This document shows positions 33,130-45,094 of a stretch of DNA of 64,000 nucleotides, one piece after another; the first letter of the stretch is position 1; the number at the start of each line of letters is the position of its first letter. The stretch comes from Auriscalpium vulgare (Eukaryota; Basidiomycota; Agaricomycetes; Russulales; Auriscalpiaceae). Position numbers and translations under genes: made by a program. Where the stretch lies: contig JAHBBC010000007.1 in assembly GCA_019915015.1 (NCBI GenBank), positions 806,001-870,000 of the forward strand, given 5' to 3'. The notes under the pieces were generated by a model. That model did no database searches and had not been told where the DNA came from. It was given only the letters and a program-made list of their open reading frames with translations.

Positions 33130-35529
33130 TCAAGCACGCTCAGCAAACTCCCGTAGCAGTGCACCGAAGCTGCTCTCCTCCGACACGGAAACCTTCTTCT
33201 GGATGTCTGAATCGGACGCGTCTTGCAGAGATAAGATTGTGGCCGACTTTGCGCCTGAGTCGCTCCTCGCCCGTCGCATGATACTTCCAAGGGTTCTGGA
33301 GAGAAAAGACCTGCGCCGATCGACATTCCCGGTCTTAGCTGTCTTGTTCCCCTTGTCGTTAGGCGCGCTAGGGTGTCCAACAATGGTTGGGACGAAATGC
33401 CAGTTTGCCTTCACCTCGTCTTCCAAGGGTAGAAGCTTCGCGACCAGCTCCGGGTGGGCGGCCAACGTTTCCTTCAGTTGTGGCAGGATGGTGTCCTGGT
33501 TGAGAACGGACGGGTGGATGGTCTCGTGTGTAACAGGGTCGGGAGCTGTGGGGAACTCGCGAGTGATCGTGTCGGCAAGTCGGAATATGCCCGTCTTTGA
33601 GCTGTAGCACGGCACGTCAATAATCGCTCTCGTATAACTAAGTTGCCACCTACTCATGCGGCTCCTGTGCACCCCAAGGTGCGTTGGGCTTCAAGAGCGA
33701 AAACATGTACTTAATGTCAATCGACAGAATGTCACCGACTTGCGCCTTTCATCAAAATTCAGTGCTCAAGTTTCACATCAAAAAGACGACATAACATGAC
33801 CTACCGCCATCCAGGTCAAAGTTAAATCTGAAAGGTCGTGTTCCTCAAACCCTCCGCCAATCTAATCATCGTAATTCAGTTAGAAGCTCTCCTCGTGCGC
33901 GCGGTCTGTGCTTACATCGGAGTGAGAACCTATGCGACCATGAAATTGAGCAGTGTTTGGCATTGTCGCAAGGCCATACTAAACACACTTACCAGCAAAC
34001 CAGCACTAGTCGAGCCGCAACATGAGATAGATCATCCTTAAGCTCATACAATCAAGCTCACCTGCTTTAATACCTGCATCTTCTCTTTCCCCGCAGCAGT
34101 TTGATGAAATTTGTTGCAGTCCTAGGGCAGGTTAGCACGCATACTCAAAGTCGTTTGAGGCGGCTTACAAAATCAGCCCTTGTCTCATTCAAAGCTAAAG
34201 CTTGGTATGCCCGCTCAACGTGTTCGCCGAGAATCGAATCCGGAAAGCCAAACAAAGACTTGACATTCTTCCGCAAGGTCAATTCTTCGGGAAGGCCTAA
34301 AGAGCCAACTGTGTCAAATACGCCGATGCACCTGAAGCGAGAGGTCAGGCAGCGACGATGATCGTTGCGAACGATGACGAACTTGATGTTGAAGGTGTCA
34401 CCATCGAAGTCGGCTCTCACCCTTCCGGGGGAGTCGGGCGACGTCCAGGGCTCTAGCTTCTTATCCAAAGCCTTCCTCTCTGTACCACAGTAAGCCCACA
34501 AGTCGGAGAATGTTGGCAAGATCCTCACCAGCGTCGTTCGTCGCTTTTCCGCGGGTCTGGAAGTTGACAAAAATGTCTGCGAAATGGTCCATCTCGGTAC
34601 GATCCAAGACGCCGATGATACCCTACGCGGGGTCAATGTCTGCCTCAAAAACACGAAGAAGATCATGTGAGTCCTCACAATCATCATTCCAACCATTCGA
34701 GCGGTGTATGCTCCCTATGAGACACATATCAGATCTTGTAGGGGAGCCAGGATGTGAAGGAGCTTACCCTGGAGAACCCAAACAAGAATATCTCGTCTCC
34801 AGGCTCGTAGTTGCTGAAACGATTACATTCTCAGATGACATTCGGACAATGGCCGTGTGAGCTTACTGAGCGATGAACGCATAGGCTTCTTGAACCTTGT
34901 CACCTGCAGATCTGTTTAGCGCAATTCACAGGACAGATTCTAAAATAGTACCCAGCGAGGCCCCAGTTGCACCTGAGGTATACTAATTTAGAGCTGCGAG
35001 AAATAACTAGAATGCAAGCAACTCACCATCCAGGAGGGAGTAGTAACGGCTAGGATCGCTGCCTACGCCAGATTGGTAGAATACGATCTGAGGCTTCGGT
35101 GGGAAGCTAGAAACAGTAAGAATTATCGCTCAACTCTTGACATGTACTGTTGGCCTGCTCACAGCCTCTCGTCGACGTGGTTGATGGCTCTGGACAGTCG
35201 CTGAGTAACGAGGTCAATGGACGCGATGTGGGGAAGACGCACAAGCACTCACAAGTACATTGGTATACTTCCACCTCTCTTTTACGACTATCCCATCCTG
35301 CCAAGTCCTGCACCACGATGAGAACAGACACAACGGCAGCATTGCACGCCACGCACCCATCGCAGCAAACAATGATCCTCTTCTTGATTCGGATATTCGA
35401 CGGGTCCGGGTTGGTCAAGGACCTGTTCGCGCCACGCGACGAGGACGAGCTGTGCCTTTGGTGTGTGGTATCGGTAGGAGTCGGGAGCGACAGGGGGGCA
35501 GGCAGAGGCGGGGTCAGAGACGGCGTCAT
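33130..35529 (-). CDS. DUF2235 (T6SS phospholipase-like) alpha/beta hydrolase
   Basis: Fungal member of the DUF2235 family, whose bacterial relatives include Tle1-type phospholipases. It starts MTPSLTPPLPAPLSLPTPTD with a Ser-rich N-terminus, then RIIVCCDG and a TWQDG-like continuation, KYTNV, PQIVFYQSGVGS, DPSRYYSLLDG, AYAFIAQ|NYEPGDEIFLFGFSR|GAYTARMVGMM. The GFSRGAYTAR nucleophile elbow is split by an intron near 34710-34765. Further blocks: TFNIKFVIVRNDHRRCLTSRFRCIGVFDTVGSLGLP, HVERAYQALALNETRADF, CWFAGSHSDIGGG-type sequence before LSDLTLTWM, and a C-terminal region with Ser/Arg-rich tail ending GALLREFAERA. The Ser, the Asp in VFDTVGS and the His near SHSDIGGG fit the catalytic triad. The substrate in fungi is unknown. 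Confidence 0.85.
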
Positions 35530-36318
35530 GCTGTTCAGAGAAGAAGTGATGATGGGCCTGTCATAACCAGGGAAGGTATTTATAAGGACCTGGGTGTTCA
35601 AGGCGCAGGGAAGAACGACGCGTCCCACAACTTGAAGCGCCCTCCAGTAATTCGCGACAGATGTTTCTGGTCATGCGTGATGTAGCCGATGAAGTACTAG
35701 GCGCTCGTCGCACCATTCATTTTGATCCACTAGCTCGGCGCTCTCGGTTTCCGACTGGGCACACGGAAAGGAGCTCGACTGGAGTGCACAATAACAGCGA
35801 CGGGGCAAGCACCGACCATAACAACCGCGGTACCCGAGAGCCGCACATGATCATGATGGCTCTCACTCACTACGTGCCGCAGTGCGCCTTGTCATGAGGA
35901 AGGCGCTGATGTTGTTTGTTTGAGATCACGGCTTGGCCCCGCCCAATAGGCAACAATAACCTCGGCTGTATAATATGTCGATGAGTGACCCTTAGACTCC
36001 ACTCCCTTGGACTGCCTTCCATGAGCTGTCTCTCGGCAGAGCCGCCTGCACATTCAAAACCCGGTGTTTGACAGGGCCCGGCCGTGCGGAAGCGCTGACG
36101 CCTAGCCGACCTCCTGTATCTGCGTCTCCATTGAATGCTGGTTTGGAGGCGTGGAGACTTGATAGCGCGCTCGAGTCATGAAACAACACCACAGCTCTGT
36201 GGAGAACACAATCGGCGTTGTGGCACAGGAATTGCTGGCCACGGTGTCGGGTAGCATGAAAATGCCTCCGCATGCTTGCCTGAGCAGCCTGAATATTACC
36301 CGAGCTCCGGCCTCCTAC
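35530..36318. other. Intergenic, no gene seen
   Basis: Nearly 800 bp between the DUF2235 promoter and the NUS1 3' end. Frames at 35661-35897 (plus) and 35992-36273 (minus) are open but lack motifs or splice partners. No RNA gene recognised. Confidence 0.4.
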
Positions 36319-37479
36319 TTATTTCCCCAGCCGAAACTCGGCTCGAGAGTACTCGTCTAGAGCTCTACGAAAGCCTTCCTCGGTAAAGAGTATACAAGAC
36401 GGCCTTAGGAAGTCCAGGGCAGGCGACAGCCAGTGACTACGGAGCCCTGTGTAGCCATCATGACTGATCCTCCTAAGCACTGTATCGCAGGAGGAACAAT
36501 AGCCTCACGTACTAGAGTTCAGTCAATCTTGATTGCCAAGGTGGAAAGCCGTGCAATTCCAAAGGCGGGCTTTCATACTTGGGTGCCGTTATATGGTGTA
36601 CCATGACAAGGTCAGGTGGAGGCATCCCGTCTTCTCCTGGGCATCCTCAGCGCCACCATTCATCCGAGGATTGATGACATACACACCTTCGAGGACAGAC
36701 TGAAGATCATTCGTAGTCATGTGGAAAGGCTCGTCATCATCCATGTCTGACAGTTTCACAGATGCGAGGCGAACGAAGTGGTTAGCCACTGACGCGATAG
36801 TCGGTTTACCTGACTCTCGCGAGGCAACATAGACCGTGAAAGCCCTTTCCTGGGGCCTTCCTGCTGAATTCTTCAAGACATTGTTGACTCCACGTGACAT
36901 GGAGGACCTACCCCGCCGCCGACGAACTCGGTTCCCTCTTCTCCGGCTCTCTGCTTCCTGGTCTATGAGGTACATGGTCTTGACGTGAAGATCTTCGTCC
37001 AACGGATACTCAAGAGAGAAGGGTTGAGAATCAGAGTCGTCGGACAATGGCGGCGTTAAGGGATATGCGAAGTCTTTCTCGATCTTGTCTTCACCGCCAT
37101 CGCAGTGCAAAAGATTCCGCAAGGCTTCTGAAGAGCCCACGAGTGCACCTAAGGAAGAGTAAGTGTGATGTGTAGAGACGGTCGCGTCGGGACACGCACC
37201 TGCACGGTCGTAGACAGTCAACCGCGCAATCCCTGCAGCTCGACACCAGTACGCAGCCCGCTCTACACATTGCGTGATGGCTGCTTGCACATCTGCGTCA
37301 TGATGTCGTTTCTGGTCGCAAGCGAGTACCAGTCCCAGGTGCTTAGGAAGTTTACTGCGCGGCGCGTTGATGGGCTGGGGATGCGGCTTGAAATAGCGGG
37401 CGCGAATGGAGAGCAGCGCGAGGACCAGGGAATAGAGTAGATGGGCGAGGCGGAGGACCAGCGATGCCAGCTCGGGCAT
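36319..37479 (-). CDS. NUS1: Dehydrodolichyl diphosphate synthase subunit NUS1
   Basis: NUS1/NgBR partner of the cis-prenyltransferase that makes dolichol at the ER, needed for protein glycosylation. The N-terminal membrane segment is LASLVLRLAHLLYSLVLALLSI; then LPKHLGLVLACD, ITQCVERAAYWCRAAGIARLTVYDRAG and ALVGSSEALRNLL. A basic, Ser-rich insert (RRRGRSSMSRGVNNVLKN) precedes LASVKLSDMDDDEPFHMTTNDLQSVLEG. Two 3' exons complete it: MPPPDLVMVHHITAPKYESPPLELHGFPPWQSRLTEL and, after an intron starting at GTACGT, YHDGYTGLRSHW...EEGFRRALDEYSRAEFRLGK with TAA at 36319-36321. The terminal RLGK is the catalytic RxG motif that NUS1 contributes to the complex. FPPWQxRLTE is a family signature. Confidence 0.9.
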
Positions 37480-37705
37480 TGGTGGTGGTCACTGCGACCG
37501 GGGACAAAGGGACACAGGTGGTGAGCGAAGAGAGGTTGATGGGCTTTCTATAGGTGCTACGCCAACATTCTACGCGCGACGTGGCTTGCTCGGAGAAGGG
37601 CAAACCGACCCGAGCTCCACCATCACAGCTCCGCTCAATTCTTCCTGTCAAATGGCCAGTTCGGTTGTAACGTACAAGATATGTGTATGGATATATGTAG
37701 GCTGC

Positions 37706-38727
37706 CTATGTGAGAGAGATACCGCCCATTCCCCTCTTCACCTTCAAAAGGATGGCTGTCTTCCAGTTGTCTAGCTTCGTGACCTGATCAAACTCCACCA
37801 CCGCACCCGTGTACGCCTCTTCGTCACCCTCCTCTACTGCGGCTATCAGCGCCGCGATGAATTTCGCCTCCCGAGTGGATGTAAAGGTGTTGTCGAGAGC
37901 TCCATAGCGCTGCAAGTTGCGCTTCGCGGTGACGGTGTCCTAACGATGCGCGTAGGTAAGACGTGCATCAGAATGAAGTCAGTGCGGACCTGCTGAGCGA
38001 GAGCGCAGAGAAGAGCTTTCAGCCAGTAATCCTTCACGCTGTACTTGGTGAGGGCAGAACCGAGTGAGTGATCGGCGACCTGTTCGTAACGAGCAATGGC
38101 CACGGAGTACTCCTCCAAGTCGGCGTGCAGATCCGCGGCATCCTTGAAACACGCGTTGGCAGTGCTATGTTGAGGCGTAAGATATGCAGAATGGTAGTGT
38201 AGAAATCGAGCCTTACGCCGTAGCATCCTCCTGGGCATACCAGTCTCCGGCACGTTCGTAGCTCTCGCAAGCTCGCCGGAGATCATTCTGCTCCTGCAAG
38301 TATATCTGGGCAATTTCCTTCTCCCTATCTGCGGCCTGACGGAAGCGACCAGACTTTGTATAGTGAACAATCGTCTGACTTAATGCCTGAATGGCCACTG
38401 TCCCGAGGACGTAAGTTACGCGCAGCACTATCGCGTAGCATCGAGCTCACGATCAGGGAATCCTCGCTTGTATGCCTTGGCTGCGTTCCACCAGGCATTG
38501 GCCGCATCATTCGTCTCGTTGCACTTTTCCCTGCACTCAGCCTCGCGGGCGAATGCGTCGCCTGCCTCCTTGAAGAGCTTCTCCAATTTGAACGAGTTGG
38601 CGGCTTGCTGGTAGAGATCGCCAGCCTCCTCGAACTTGGAGGTGTCTTTGGAGAACCAGCCGGACGACGATGCTGCCTTCTTGTCTGCCTTCTCGATGAG
38701 GGCCTGCGCTGGTGATTTGGAGGGCAT
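37706..38727 (-). CDS. SEC17: Alpha-SNAP, vesicle fusion adaptor
   Basis: Adaptor that recruits the NSF/Sec18 ATPase to SNARE complexes for disassembly after membrane fusion. The TPR-like helical array is clear: ALIEKADKKAASSSGWFSKDTSKFEEAGDLYQQAANSFKLEK, AGDAFAREAECREKCNETNDAANAWWNAAKAYKR, then ALSQTIVHYTKSGRFRQAADREKEIAQIYLQE, DLRRACESYERAGDWYAQEDATA, CFKDAADLHADLEEYSVAIARYEQVADHSL, SALTKYSVKDYWLKALLCALA, YGALDNTFTSTREAKFIAALIAAVEEGD and FDQVTKLDNWKTAILLKVKRGM. The GWFS motif, the KDYWLKA motif and the C-terminal LDxWKxxxLLxVK motif are conserved. Normal length (about 290). It shares a 191-bp divergent promoter with the phosphoacetylglucosamine mutase gene. Confidence 0.94.
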
Positions 38728-38918
38728 GGTGGGCGAGAGATGGGGCTGTAATGGGTGGCTGTGCCTTGCCTAGCTCGCTCAGGCGCGCGCTCCTCACGTA
38801 AGAGGCAGTGACATCACGCGTGCACAAAGCCAGTTCGAGGCGCAATCTCGCTCTGGGCCACGCGCGTTTATCCTTGTCCTCCCCCTTCATCTTCTGTCCA
38901 TCTATCCAGGATACTCCC

Positions 38919-40845
38919 ATGGCGGCCCAACTTCCTCTTGATGACATCGCCCGGCTGGCGGACCTTCACCCCAAGCCTGGCCACATACGCTTCCAGTATG
39001 GCACAGCAGGCTTCCGAACTCAGTGCGTGCGCTCGGACCCCTCTCAACGAGACGTAGCCATCCTGATGAATCTATGTAGTGGTAGCGTTCTCGACTCCGT
39101 CCTATTCCGCGTCGGTGTGCTGGCGGGTCTAAGGAGCAAGAAGCTGGATGGGAAGACCATCGGCGTTATGGTCACTGCATCGCACAACCCGGAGCCCGTA
39201 TGTCGCCCAAGTATCCGAGCGCTTCGCACACTTATAACGTTTGCCTCTCCAGGACAACGGCGTTAAGCTCGTTGATCCCCGAGGCGAGATGCTGGAGGCG
39301 TCCTGGGAGGCCCACGCAACATCCCTCGCCAACGCAGCCTCCACCGAGGATTTCCTCCAGGCAGTAGACGCCGTAGTCAAGAATGCGAAGATAGATCTCT
39401 CAAAGCCGGCGAAGGTCATATATGCCCGTGATACCCGTCCCTCGGGCCCCAGCCTCGTTGCATCGTTTGAGGACGGGCTGAAAGCCATCGGCGCAGAGAC
39501 TCGGGACGCCGGCGTTACTACCACACCTATCCTTCACTACCTTGTCCGCGCCATCAATACGAAGGGAACAAGTGCTGAGTATGGCGACGATTCGGAAGAT
39601 GGCTACTACAAGAAATTGAGCGGTGCCTTCAAACAGCTGGTGGTAAGTGTCGGCGTTCACCGAGTATATGGCAAATACAATGATTTTCTGCAGTCCGGAA
39701 AGCCAGCACTACCACCTCTTGTCGTGGATTGTGCCAACGGTGTCGGCGCGAACGCGGTTGAAAAAATAGCCCCATACCTTGGTAACAGTCTTACCTTCAT
39801 ACCCCACAATACGGCAACTGCTACGCCCGGGGCTTTGAACAACGCGTGTGGCGCCGACTACGTCAAGACAACGCAGAAGCTACCCCCGTCTCTTGCCAAC
39901 GAGCTCAAAAGCGGGGAGCGAGGCTGCAGTTTCGACGGTGACGCCGATCGGCTGATGTACTTCTATAACGACGCTCGGAATCAGTTCCGTATGCTTGATG
40001 GGGACAAAATTGCGGCGCTGGTGGCGGGCTTCATCGTCGAATTGGTGAAGAATGCCGGCCTGGAAGAAGAAATCCGCGTTGGCATTGTGCAGACCGCATA
40101 TGCAAACGGCAGCTCCACCAAGTATCTAGCAGACGTACAGTATCAGTGTTCATTCCAGGAGCCGCGGATCGAGCTGATATATACCAATCTGTAGCGACTG
40201 CCCGTCCGATGTGTACCTACAGGTGTCAAACACCTCCATCACGCTGCGGAACACTTCAACATCGGCGTCTACTTTGAAGCCAACGGACACGGTACGGTGC
40301 TGTTCTCCCCCGAGACCCAAGGAACGTTGGCCTCGTACGAGCCCTCGACGCCGGCGCAGTCCACAGCGTTGAAACATCTGCGCAACCTCGTGCAGTTGAT
40401 CAACCAGACGGTTGGAGATGCGTTGTCGGACCTGCTCCTGGTGGAGACTGTCCTCGCGCACAAATCATACTCTGGCGTTGAGTGGGACTCACTCTACGTC
40501 GACTTGCCGAACCGACTGGTAAAGGTCCTGGTGGCGGACGTCCGGGCATTCCAGACCGAGGACGCCGAGCGCCGCTTGGTCAGCCCCAGAGGCCTGCAGG
40601 GCAAGATCGATGCGTTGGTAAAGCGCTATGAGGGAGGGCGGTCGTTTGTTCGCCCTAGCGGGACGGAGGACGTCGTACGAGTCTACGCCGAAGCTGTGAT
40701 GAAGTCGCAAGCGGATGGTACGTGGCACGTCGTACTACGAATGCCAGCACTGACAGATATCGCAGAGCTTGCCTTCCGTGTTGCAGGTCTGGTGTATGAT
40801 GAGACGGGCGGGGATCCGGCGACGCGACCGAAGGAGTTCTTGTAG
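38919..40845 (+). CDS. PCM1: Phosphoacetylglucosamine mutase
   Basis: AGM1/PCM1 interconverts GlcNAc-6-P and GlcNAc-1-P on the path to UDP-GlcNAc for chitin, GPI anchors and N-glycans. It starts [30 protein letters not shown] is joined across an intron to [19 protein letters not shown]. The active-site loop is [11 protein letters not shown] (phosphoserine in TASHNP), followed by [14 protein letters not shown]. Then [28 protein letters not shown], the metal loop [61 protein letters not shown], and the C-terminal phosphate site [17 protein letters not shown]. All catalytic elements are intact. Four or more short introns; end [18 protein letters not shown]. Cytosolic. Confidence 0.95.
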
Positions 40846-41127
40846 ACGAGGACATCAGCAGTTTCGGAGGAAGGATCAGCAGTTGTAATAGCATGTACTT
40901 TGACAGCCTGCCAGGGTTGCAGTTTGAGCCCACGCTCTTAGTTGACGAGTTGGTGGCTTGCGAAGAAGTTCGGCCGATATTCGGGCCACGCAAGAAGAGC
41001 GCAAGAGTCGCACAATTGACGTAATTGAAGCAGAGCCTCGTCCTTCCGCCATGACTCCAGAGAATGCTGGCCAGCCCTGCCGCCTCGAAACTCTTCCTCG
41101 AACTCACCACAAGACGTCCTCCAAGTG

Positions 41128-42580
41128 ATGTGTCGTCTACTCATATACAAAGGTACCTCGCCAGTGCAACTGTCGCATGTGCGTTACCCTCCCGATCTAT
41201 TCGAGTGCATAGTCTGACTCAGTTTGGTAGCTTCTTACTCGGCCAGCTCACTCGATCATCAACCAGGCATTTGACTCTCGTCTGCGGGTGGATCTGCGGA
41301 GACCGATCAATGGCGACGGGTTTGGTGTAGGTGTGTCCCCTCGCAGGCCCGATGGGCGTAGCCGCTGCTGACTACGGTCGGTAGGATGGTATGATTCCGT
41401 GCATGACGAGGAACTAGGGTGTCAACCATGCATATTCACCTCCGTGACCCCGGTGAGTGCTGTCTTCGTTCCATGGAAGCTCAGTACTGAAGAGTGGGGC
41501 AGGCATGGAACAACATCAATCTCACTCGCTTGGCGGAGAAGATCAAGTCTCCCATGGTCTTGTAAGTGGATACGATTTCCAAGCTAGAGGCTTACACCTA
41601 TTCCGTTGTGCAGTGCGCATGTCAGGGCGACGACAGCAGGGTCGTTGTCACTCGACAATTGCCATCCATTCGTATATGGCAAGCTCATGGTGCGGCCATT
41701 CCACGAGCGGCCCAGCTATTGACTGACCATGTCTGCAGTTCATGCACAATGGAAGCATAGAGAACTTCTCCAAGATCAAGCGAAGGCTCCAACAGGAACT
41801 TTCGGATGACATTTTCAATGTGGTACAGGGCAACACCGACTCGGAGTGGTCGTTTGCCTTGTTTTTGTCAAAGGTCCGTCTCGCTACTCTTGATGCGGTA
41901 CTTCAGCTCGCTGACAATATGATTAGCTCCCGAGAGCCGATGCACCCTCATTTACTCACGAGGAGCTGCGGAAAGCCATGCTTGAGACCATTGCATCCTT
42001 GAACGAGTTTGCAGAGGAAGCCGGCGTCACGCAGGTTCGTTTGACATTCTCGTATGCATGCTTCACACTGATCGTCGATTACTTAGCCTAGTCTGATGAA
42101 TTTCTGCATTACTGACGGGGATAGCGTTGTCGCAACTCGATACGTTTCATCCAGAAATGACGAGGCAGCTTCACTGGTGAGCCATCATGCGATCTGATGC
42201 TTTGCTTGGGTGCCCATCTTCACTGCAGTGGTTCTCTTCCGGCACGGCATTCAGCGAGTACGCAGAAGGGGGCCATTATAAAATGTCAAAAGCGGACAAG
42301 CGAGAAAACATCATCATGGTCAGGATCTTGCCTAGTAGCTGTCAGCTCATACATACTGATGCCACTGCAGATTGCGAGCGAGCCGCTCACCTTTGAGAAG
42401 GCGGACTGGATGGAGATCAAGACTAACTATATGATTGTCATCACCCCCAAGATGAATGTTCTCCTGATACCGATCGTTGACAAGTTCTACGTGCCACCGT
42501 CTGACCCTGCTGCGCAATCTCGGGGCATTGACTTGGCTGCTGCGAAGGGTCTTCTCGCACCGCGTACCACAAAGCGCTAG
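41128..42580 (+). CDS. DUG3: Class II glutamine amidotransferase, DUG3-like
   Basis: Ntn-type amidotransferase; in yeast Dug3 works with Dug2 to release glutamate from glutathione outside the gamma-glutamyl cycle. The start MCRLLIYKGTSPVQLSH gives the catalytic Cys2. After an intron, LLTRPAHSIINQAFDSRL-type sequence, RPINGDGFGV and GWYDS (joined across an intron near 41329-41390) follow. Then CIFTSVTP, NNINLTRLAEKIKSPMV, AHVRATT-type sequence, NCHPFVYGKLMFMHNGSIENFSKIKRRL (HNG oxyanion region), NTDSEWSFALFLSKL, FCITDGDSVVATRYVSS, LWFSSGTAFSEY, IASEPLTFEKADWMEIKTNYMIVITPK and a tail ending LLAPRTTKR. Many small introns. Tandem with PCM1, with a 282-bp gap. Confidence 0.9.
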
Positions 42581-42830
42581 CACAGCGCATCCCTCATGTA
42601 TTCGGATCCATCTGTACTTGTTAGCTAGTATTACTCTTATAATAACGAATCGCGTCATGTTTTGTTGGAGTGTAGTTAGTCGTGTGCGCGCCACTGGATC
42701 GAGCCGCAGCGCGACGCGCCTGGCGCCGGCCACTCGACTCCATCCACACGACAATGAAATCATAGCGCCCTTTCTTCTACAGAGGTACATAAGATATCGC
42801 CGTCTTTGAAGCCGCGAACCGTCTGCTTCG

Positions 42831-44184
42831 ATGGGCCCCTGGTTCTTATGGAGTGCGGTGGCAAGTACTGCCCGGTGCGTTACCTTGCTCGGCCCCCGCA
42901 GCGTGTACTGAGTCCAGCTCTCGACCGCACAGGCTCTCTAACTTTCTTCAAGTCCTCATCTTTCTCCCCCTTACGCTGTCCACGCTATCAAAATCAGCTT
43001 TCCTACTCCTCTCGCTTCTCGTGTTTCTCCAGTCTCTCATCCATGGCACACTGCAACTCTTCTGGGGCTCGCCCATCCTCCCCGTCATGCAAATACCCGT
43101 CCAGCCATTCCTCCTTCTCCTCTGCTTCAACGTCTTCTCTCAGTCGGTGCACCCGGTTCTCCTGACTGCGGTGTCGTGGTGGGGTGCCTTGCTGAAGTTG
43201 TCTAGCCCGCTCTTCATCATCATAGAGGGCATGTCCAGTCTGCTTGTCGTGCAGAAGCTTGGACATGTTGGGCGAGACCTCGTTGGGGAAGGCGAGGCCT
43301 ACCAGTTTGGCCTTCTCATCGCGTCTGCTGTGGCATATGTGGTCTCGGCGTGGTGGATTGTCATGGTGCGCCAACCTTCTGAACAATGGCGTCTCAGCTA
43401 TCGATGACGGATTTGTGCTTCGCAGTCGTATCCCGCAGCTGCAATGTCGCCACTGTCGTCAACATTGCTGGGTGCAGCCTTGACATCTTTCCTGTTCCTG
43501 ACGTTTATTGGATTTGGCCTTCGGCGAACAAACGTTATTGAATCATCTGGTCTGGCCCTGTTCATCGCCTACAACGTCTGGCTGTGCGGCTTCGATCCGC
43601 AGTCGTTCTCAGATCCTGCATCCTCCTAGTAGGTCATGCAGTTGATAATTCGGTATCAAGCTAACCCAACGCAGTGCGCCTCTGTTAGGAAACATTCTCC
43701 CCCATCTCCAGACCCTCGTCAACTTCGTGACGAACACCCTTCCGAAGCCCGTTTTGGTCGCGCTCGTTTATCGCATCAGTATTCTGCTCGGCGCCGCGCG
43801 CGTTCTGCCGTCTATCGGCGCAGATAGCTGGGAATCCGAGTACGGCGTGGATGACGGCTGGGATGGCCGACCTGTGCGCACATAGCTGATCCTCGGCATG
43901 TCATATGCTGACTGTGCAATCAGACCTCAAGATTGACGTACATTCTGCTCACATATCGGCAGGCAATCCTCGTGACAGTCTACTCCCACCTCTTATGTGC
44001 GTTGCCGTATTGCTTCTGCACTGCATGCATGCTGAGCGCTGATGTCGAACGCCCAGTGCTCGATCATTCCTCGCAAGTGTGGTGGCGATGGATGAACATA
44101 TTCTTCACCTTGGTCATATGGAGCATAGAGTTGCTCGTGAGTGGTGAAGATGATGCTATAACGAAGGAGTGGAAAGTGGACTAG
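42831..44184 (+). CDS. ICE2: ICE2-family ER membrane protein
   Basis: ICE2 homologue; in yeast it tethers cortical ER at the bud tip and regulates phospholipid use. Exon 1 is short (MGPWFLWSAVASTAR), spliced near 42876-42932 to LSNFLQVLIFLPLTLSTLSKSAFLLLSLLVF. Further segments are FQSVHP-containing PFLLLLCFNVFSQSVHPVLL, TAVSWWGALLKLSSPLFIIIEGMSSLLVVQKLG, YQFGLLIASAVAYVVSAWWIV, STLLGAALTSFLFLTFIGFGLRRTNVIESSGLALFIAYNVWLCG, PKPVLVALVYRISILLGAARVLPSIG, and LTYILLTYRQAILVTVYSHLL. Final exon: WWRWMNIFFTLVIWSIELLVSGEDDAITKEWKVD. The WWGALLKLSSPLFI and RRTNVIESSGLALF blocks are diagnostic. Eight or more membrane segments. Convergent with the MoaE gene. Confidence 0.88.
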
Positions 44185-44367
44185 CGATACAGTGAGTTGA
44201 TCAGACGTTCAAAACCAGTGCACCCTCATGCAGAGTCGTTCCAGCGGGCATGCGATTATGGACCACCTCGACTGTAGCTTACTAGCATCTCAGAAGGATA
44301 GCTGCGCTATAGCTCAGTGCGGATCTAACATCAGATACACGCCAAAGAATAAAACTCACCATTTCAA

Positions 44368-44395
44368 TGACTACCTTAGTGACTACCTTAGTGAC
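44368..44395. repeat. Short 12-bp direct repeat
   Basis: TGACTACCTTAG occurs twice in tandem followed by TGAC, in the convergent spacer between ICE2 and the MoaE gene stop. Likely incidental. Confidence 0.5.
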
Positions 44396-44964
44396 CCGCA
44401 TTGCTCTTCCACTGAGCCTCGCTGTCCACATCACCTTCATAATACTCTCGCTTCCAAATCTGTACTCTTTCCTTCACCTCTTCCAGAATCATCTCACACG
44501 CAGCGAACGCTTCACGCCGGTGAGGCGATGAGACAGCGATGACGATGGACGGCTGGCCGACTGGCACAGAGCCCAGTCGATGGTGCACGGTGCAGTGCAA
44601 GAGCGAAGGTACTGATGCAGGAGCAGGATGGTGGGCAGATCGGTGAACGGATTCGCGGGCAGAACGGAGGACGTCTGCCATGGTCTTGAGGGCGAGTTTG
44701 GTGTACGCTTGATACTCAAGCTTCGTGACTACCTTTCCTTTCCTTCATATGAGCGTTGTGCACAAGAAGGACAATGAAATGTTGGGCACCTTTGAAGGAA
44801 TTCCGGGTGGTTCCTATGAATACAGCAACTGCTCCGGCTGCATCGTCTTGCACCGATGTAGTGATCAGGGACGCGTCCAGAGGCTCGTAGGTCAAGACGC
44901 ACAGTCCGTCGGAGGTCTCGAGACGCCCTTCGACAGATGCCCTGCTGGGCGAGTCAACCGACAT
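44388..44964 (-). CDS. MOCS2B: Molybdopterin synthase catalytic (large) subunit
   Basis: MoaE-type subunit that, with the small thiocarboxylated subunit, converts cyclic pyranopterin monophosphate to molybdopterin in the cytosol. It reads MSVDSPSRASVEGRLETSDGLCVLTYEPLDASLITTSVQDDAAGAVAVFIGTTRNSFKG, an intron, then KLEYQAYTKLALKTMADVLRSARES. Next LLHCTVHHRLGSVPVGQPSIVIAVSSPHRREAFAACEMILEEVKERVQIWKREYYEGD, ending SEAQWKSNAGH. The motifs FIGTTR, LEYQAY, HRLGxVPVG, SSPHRxEAF and the catalytic Lys in IWKREYY are all present. Normal size, about 175 residues. 130-bp divergent promoter with the pseudouridine gene. Confidence 0.93.
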
Positions 44965-45094
44965 GGTGAAGAGCTAGCAGACAGTACTTGACCGAGTCCG
45001 AGCGCGTTTCTGGGAACGGCGGGCCGGGCATGCCGATAGCGAAACTTCAGTTCGTGCTCGCCGACTAGGCTGCAGCAGCCACCTTGTCTACTCG

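Noticed and set aside
36589..36610. NUS1 seemed to end early (WYTI stop) without its RxG motif
   Set aside because: The apparent end lies past an intron. Splicing at GTGTGTATG...CCCAG and again at GTACGT...GATCAG gives the full C-terminus ending RLGK at 36319.
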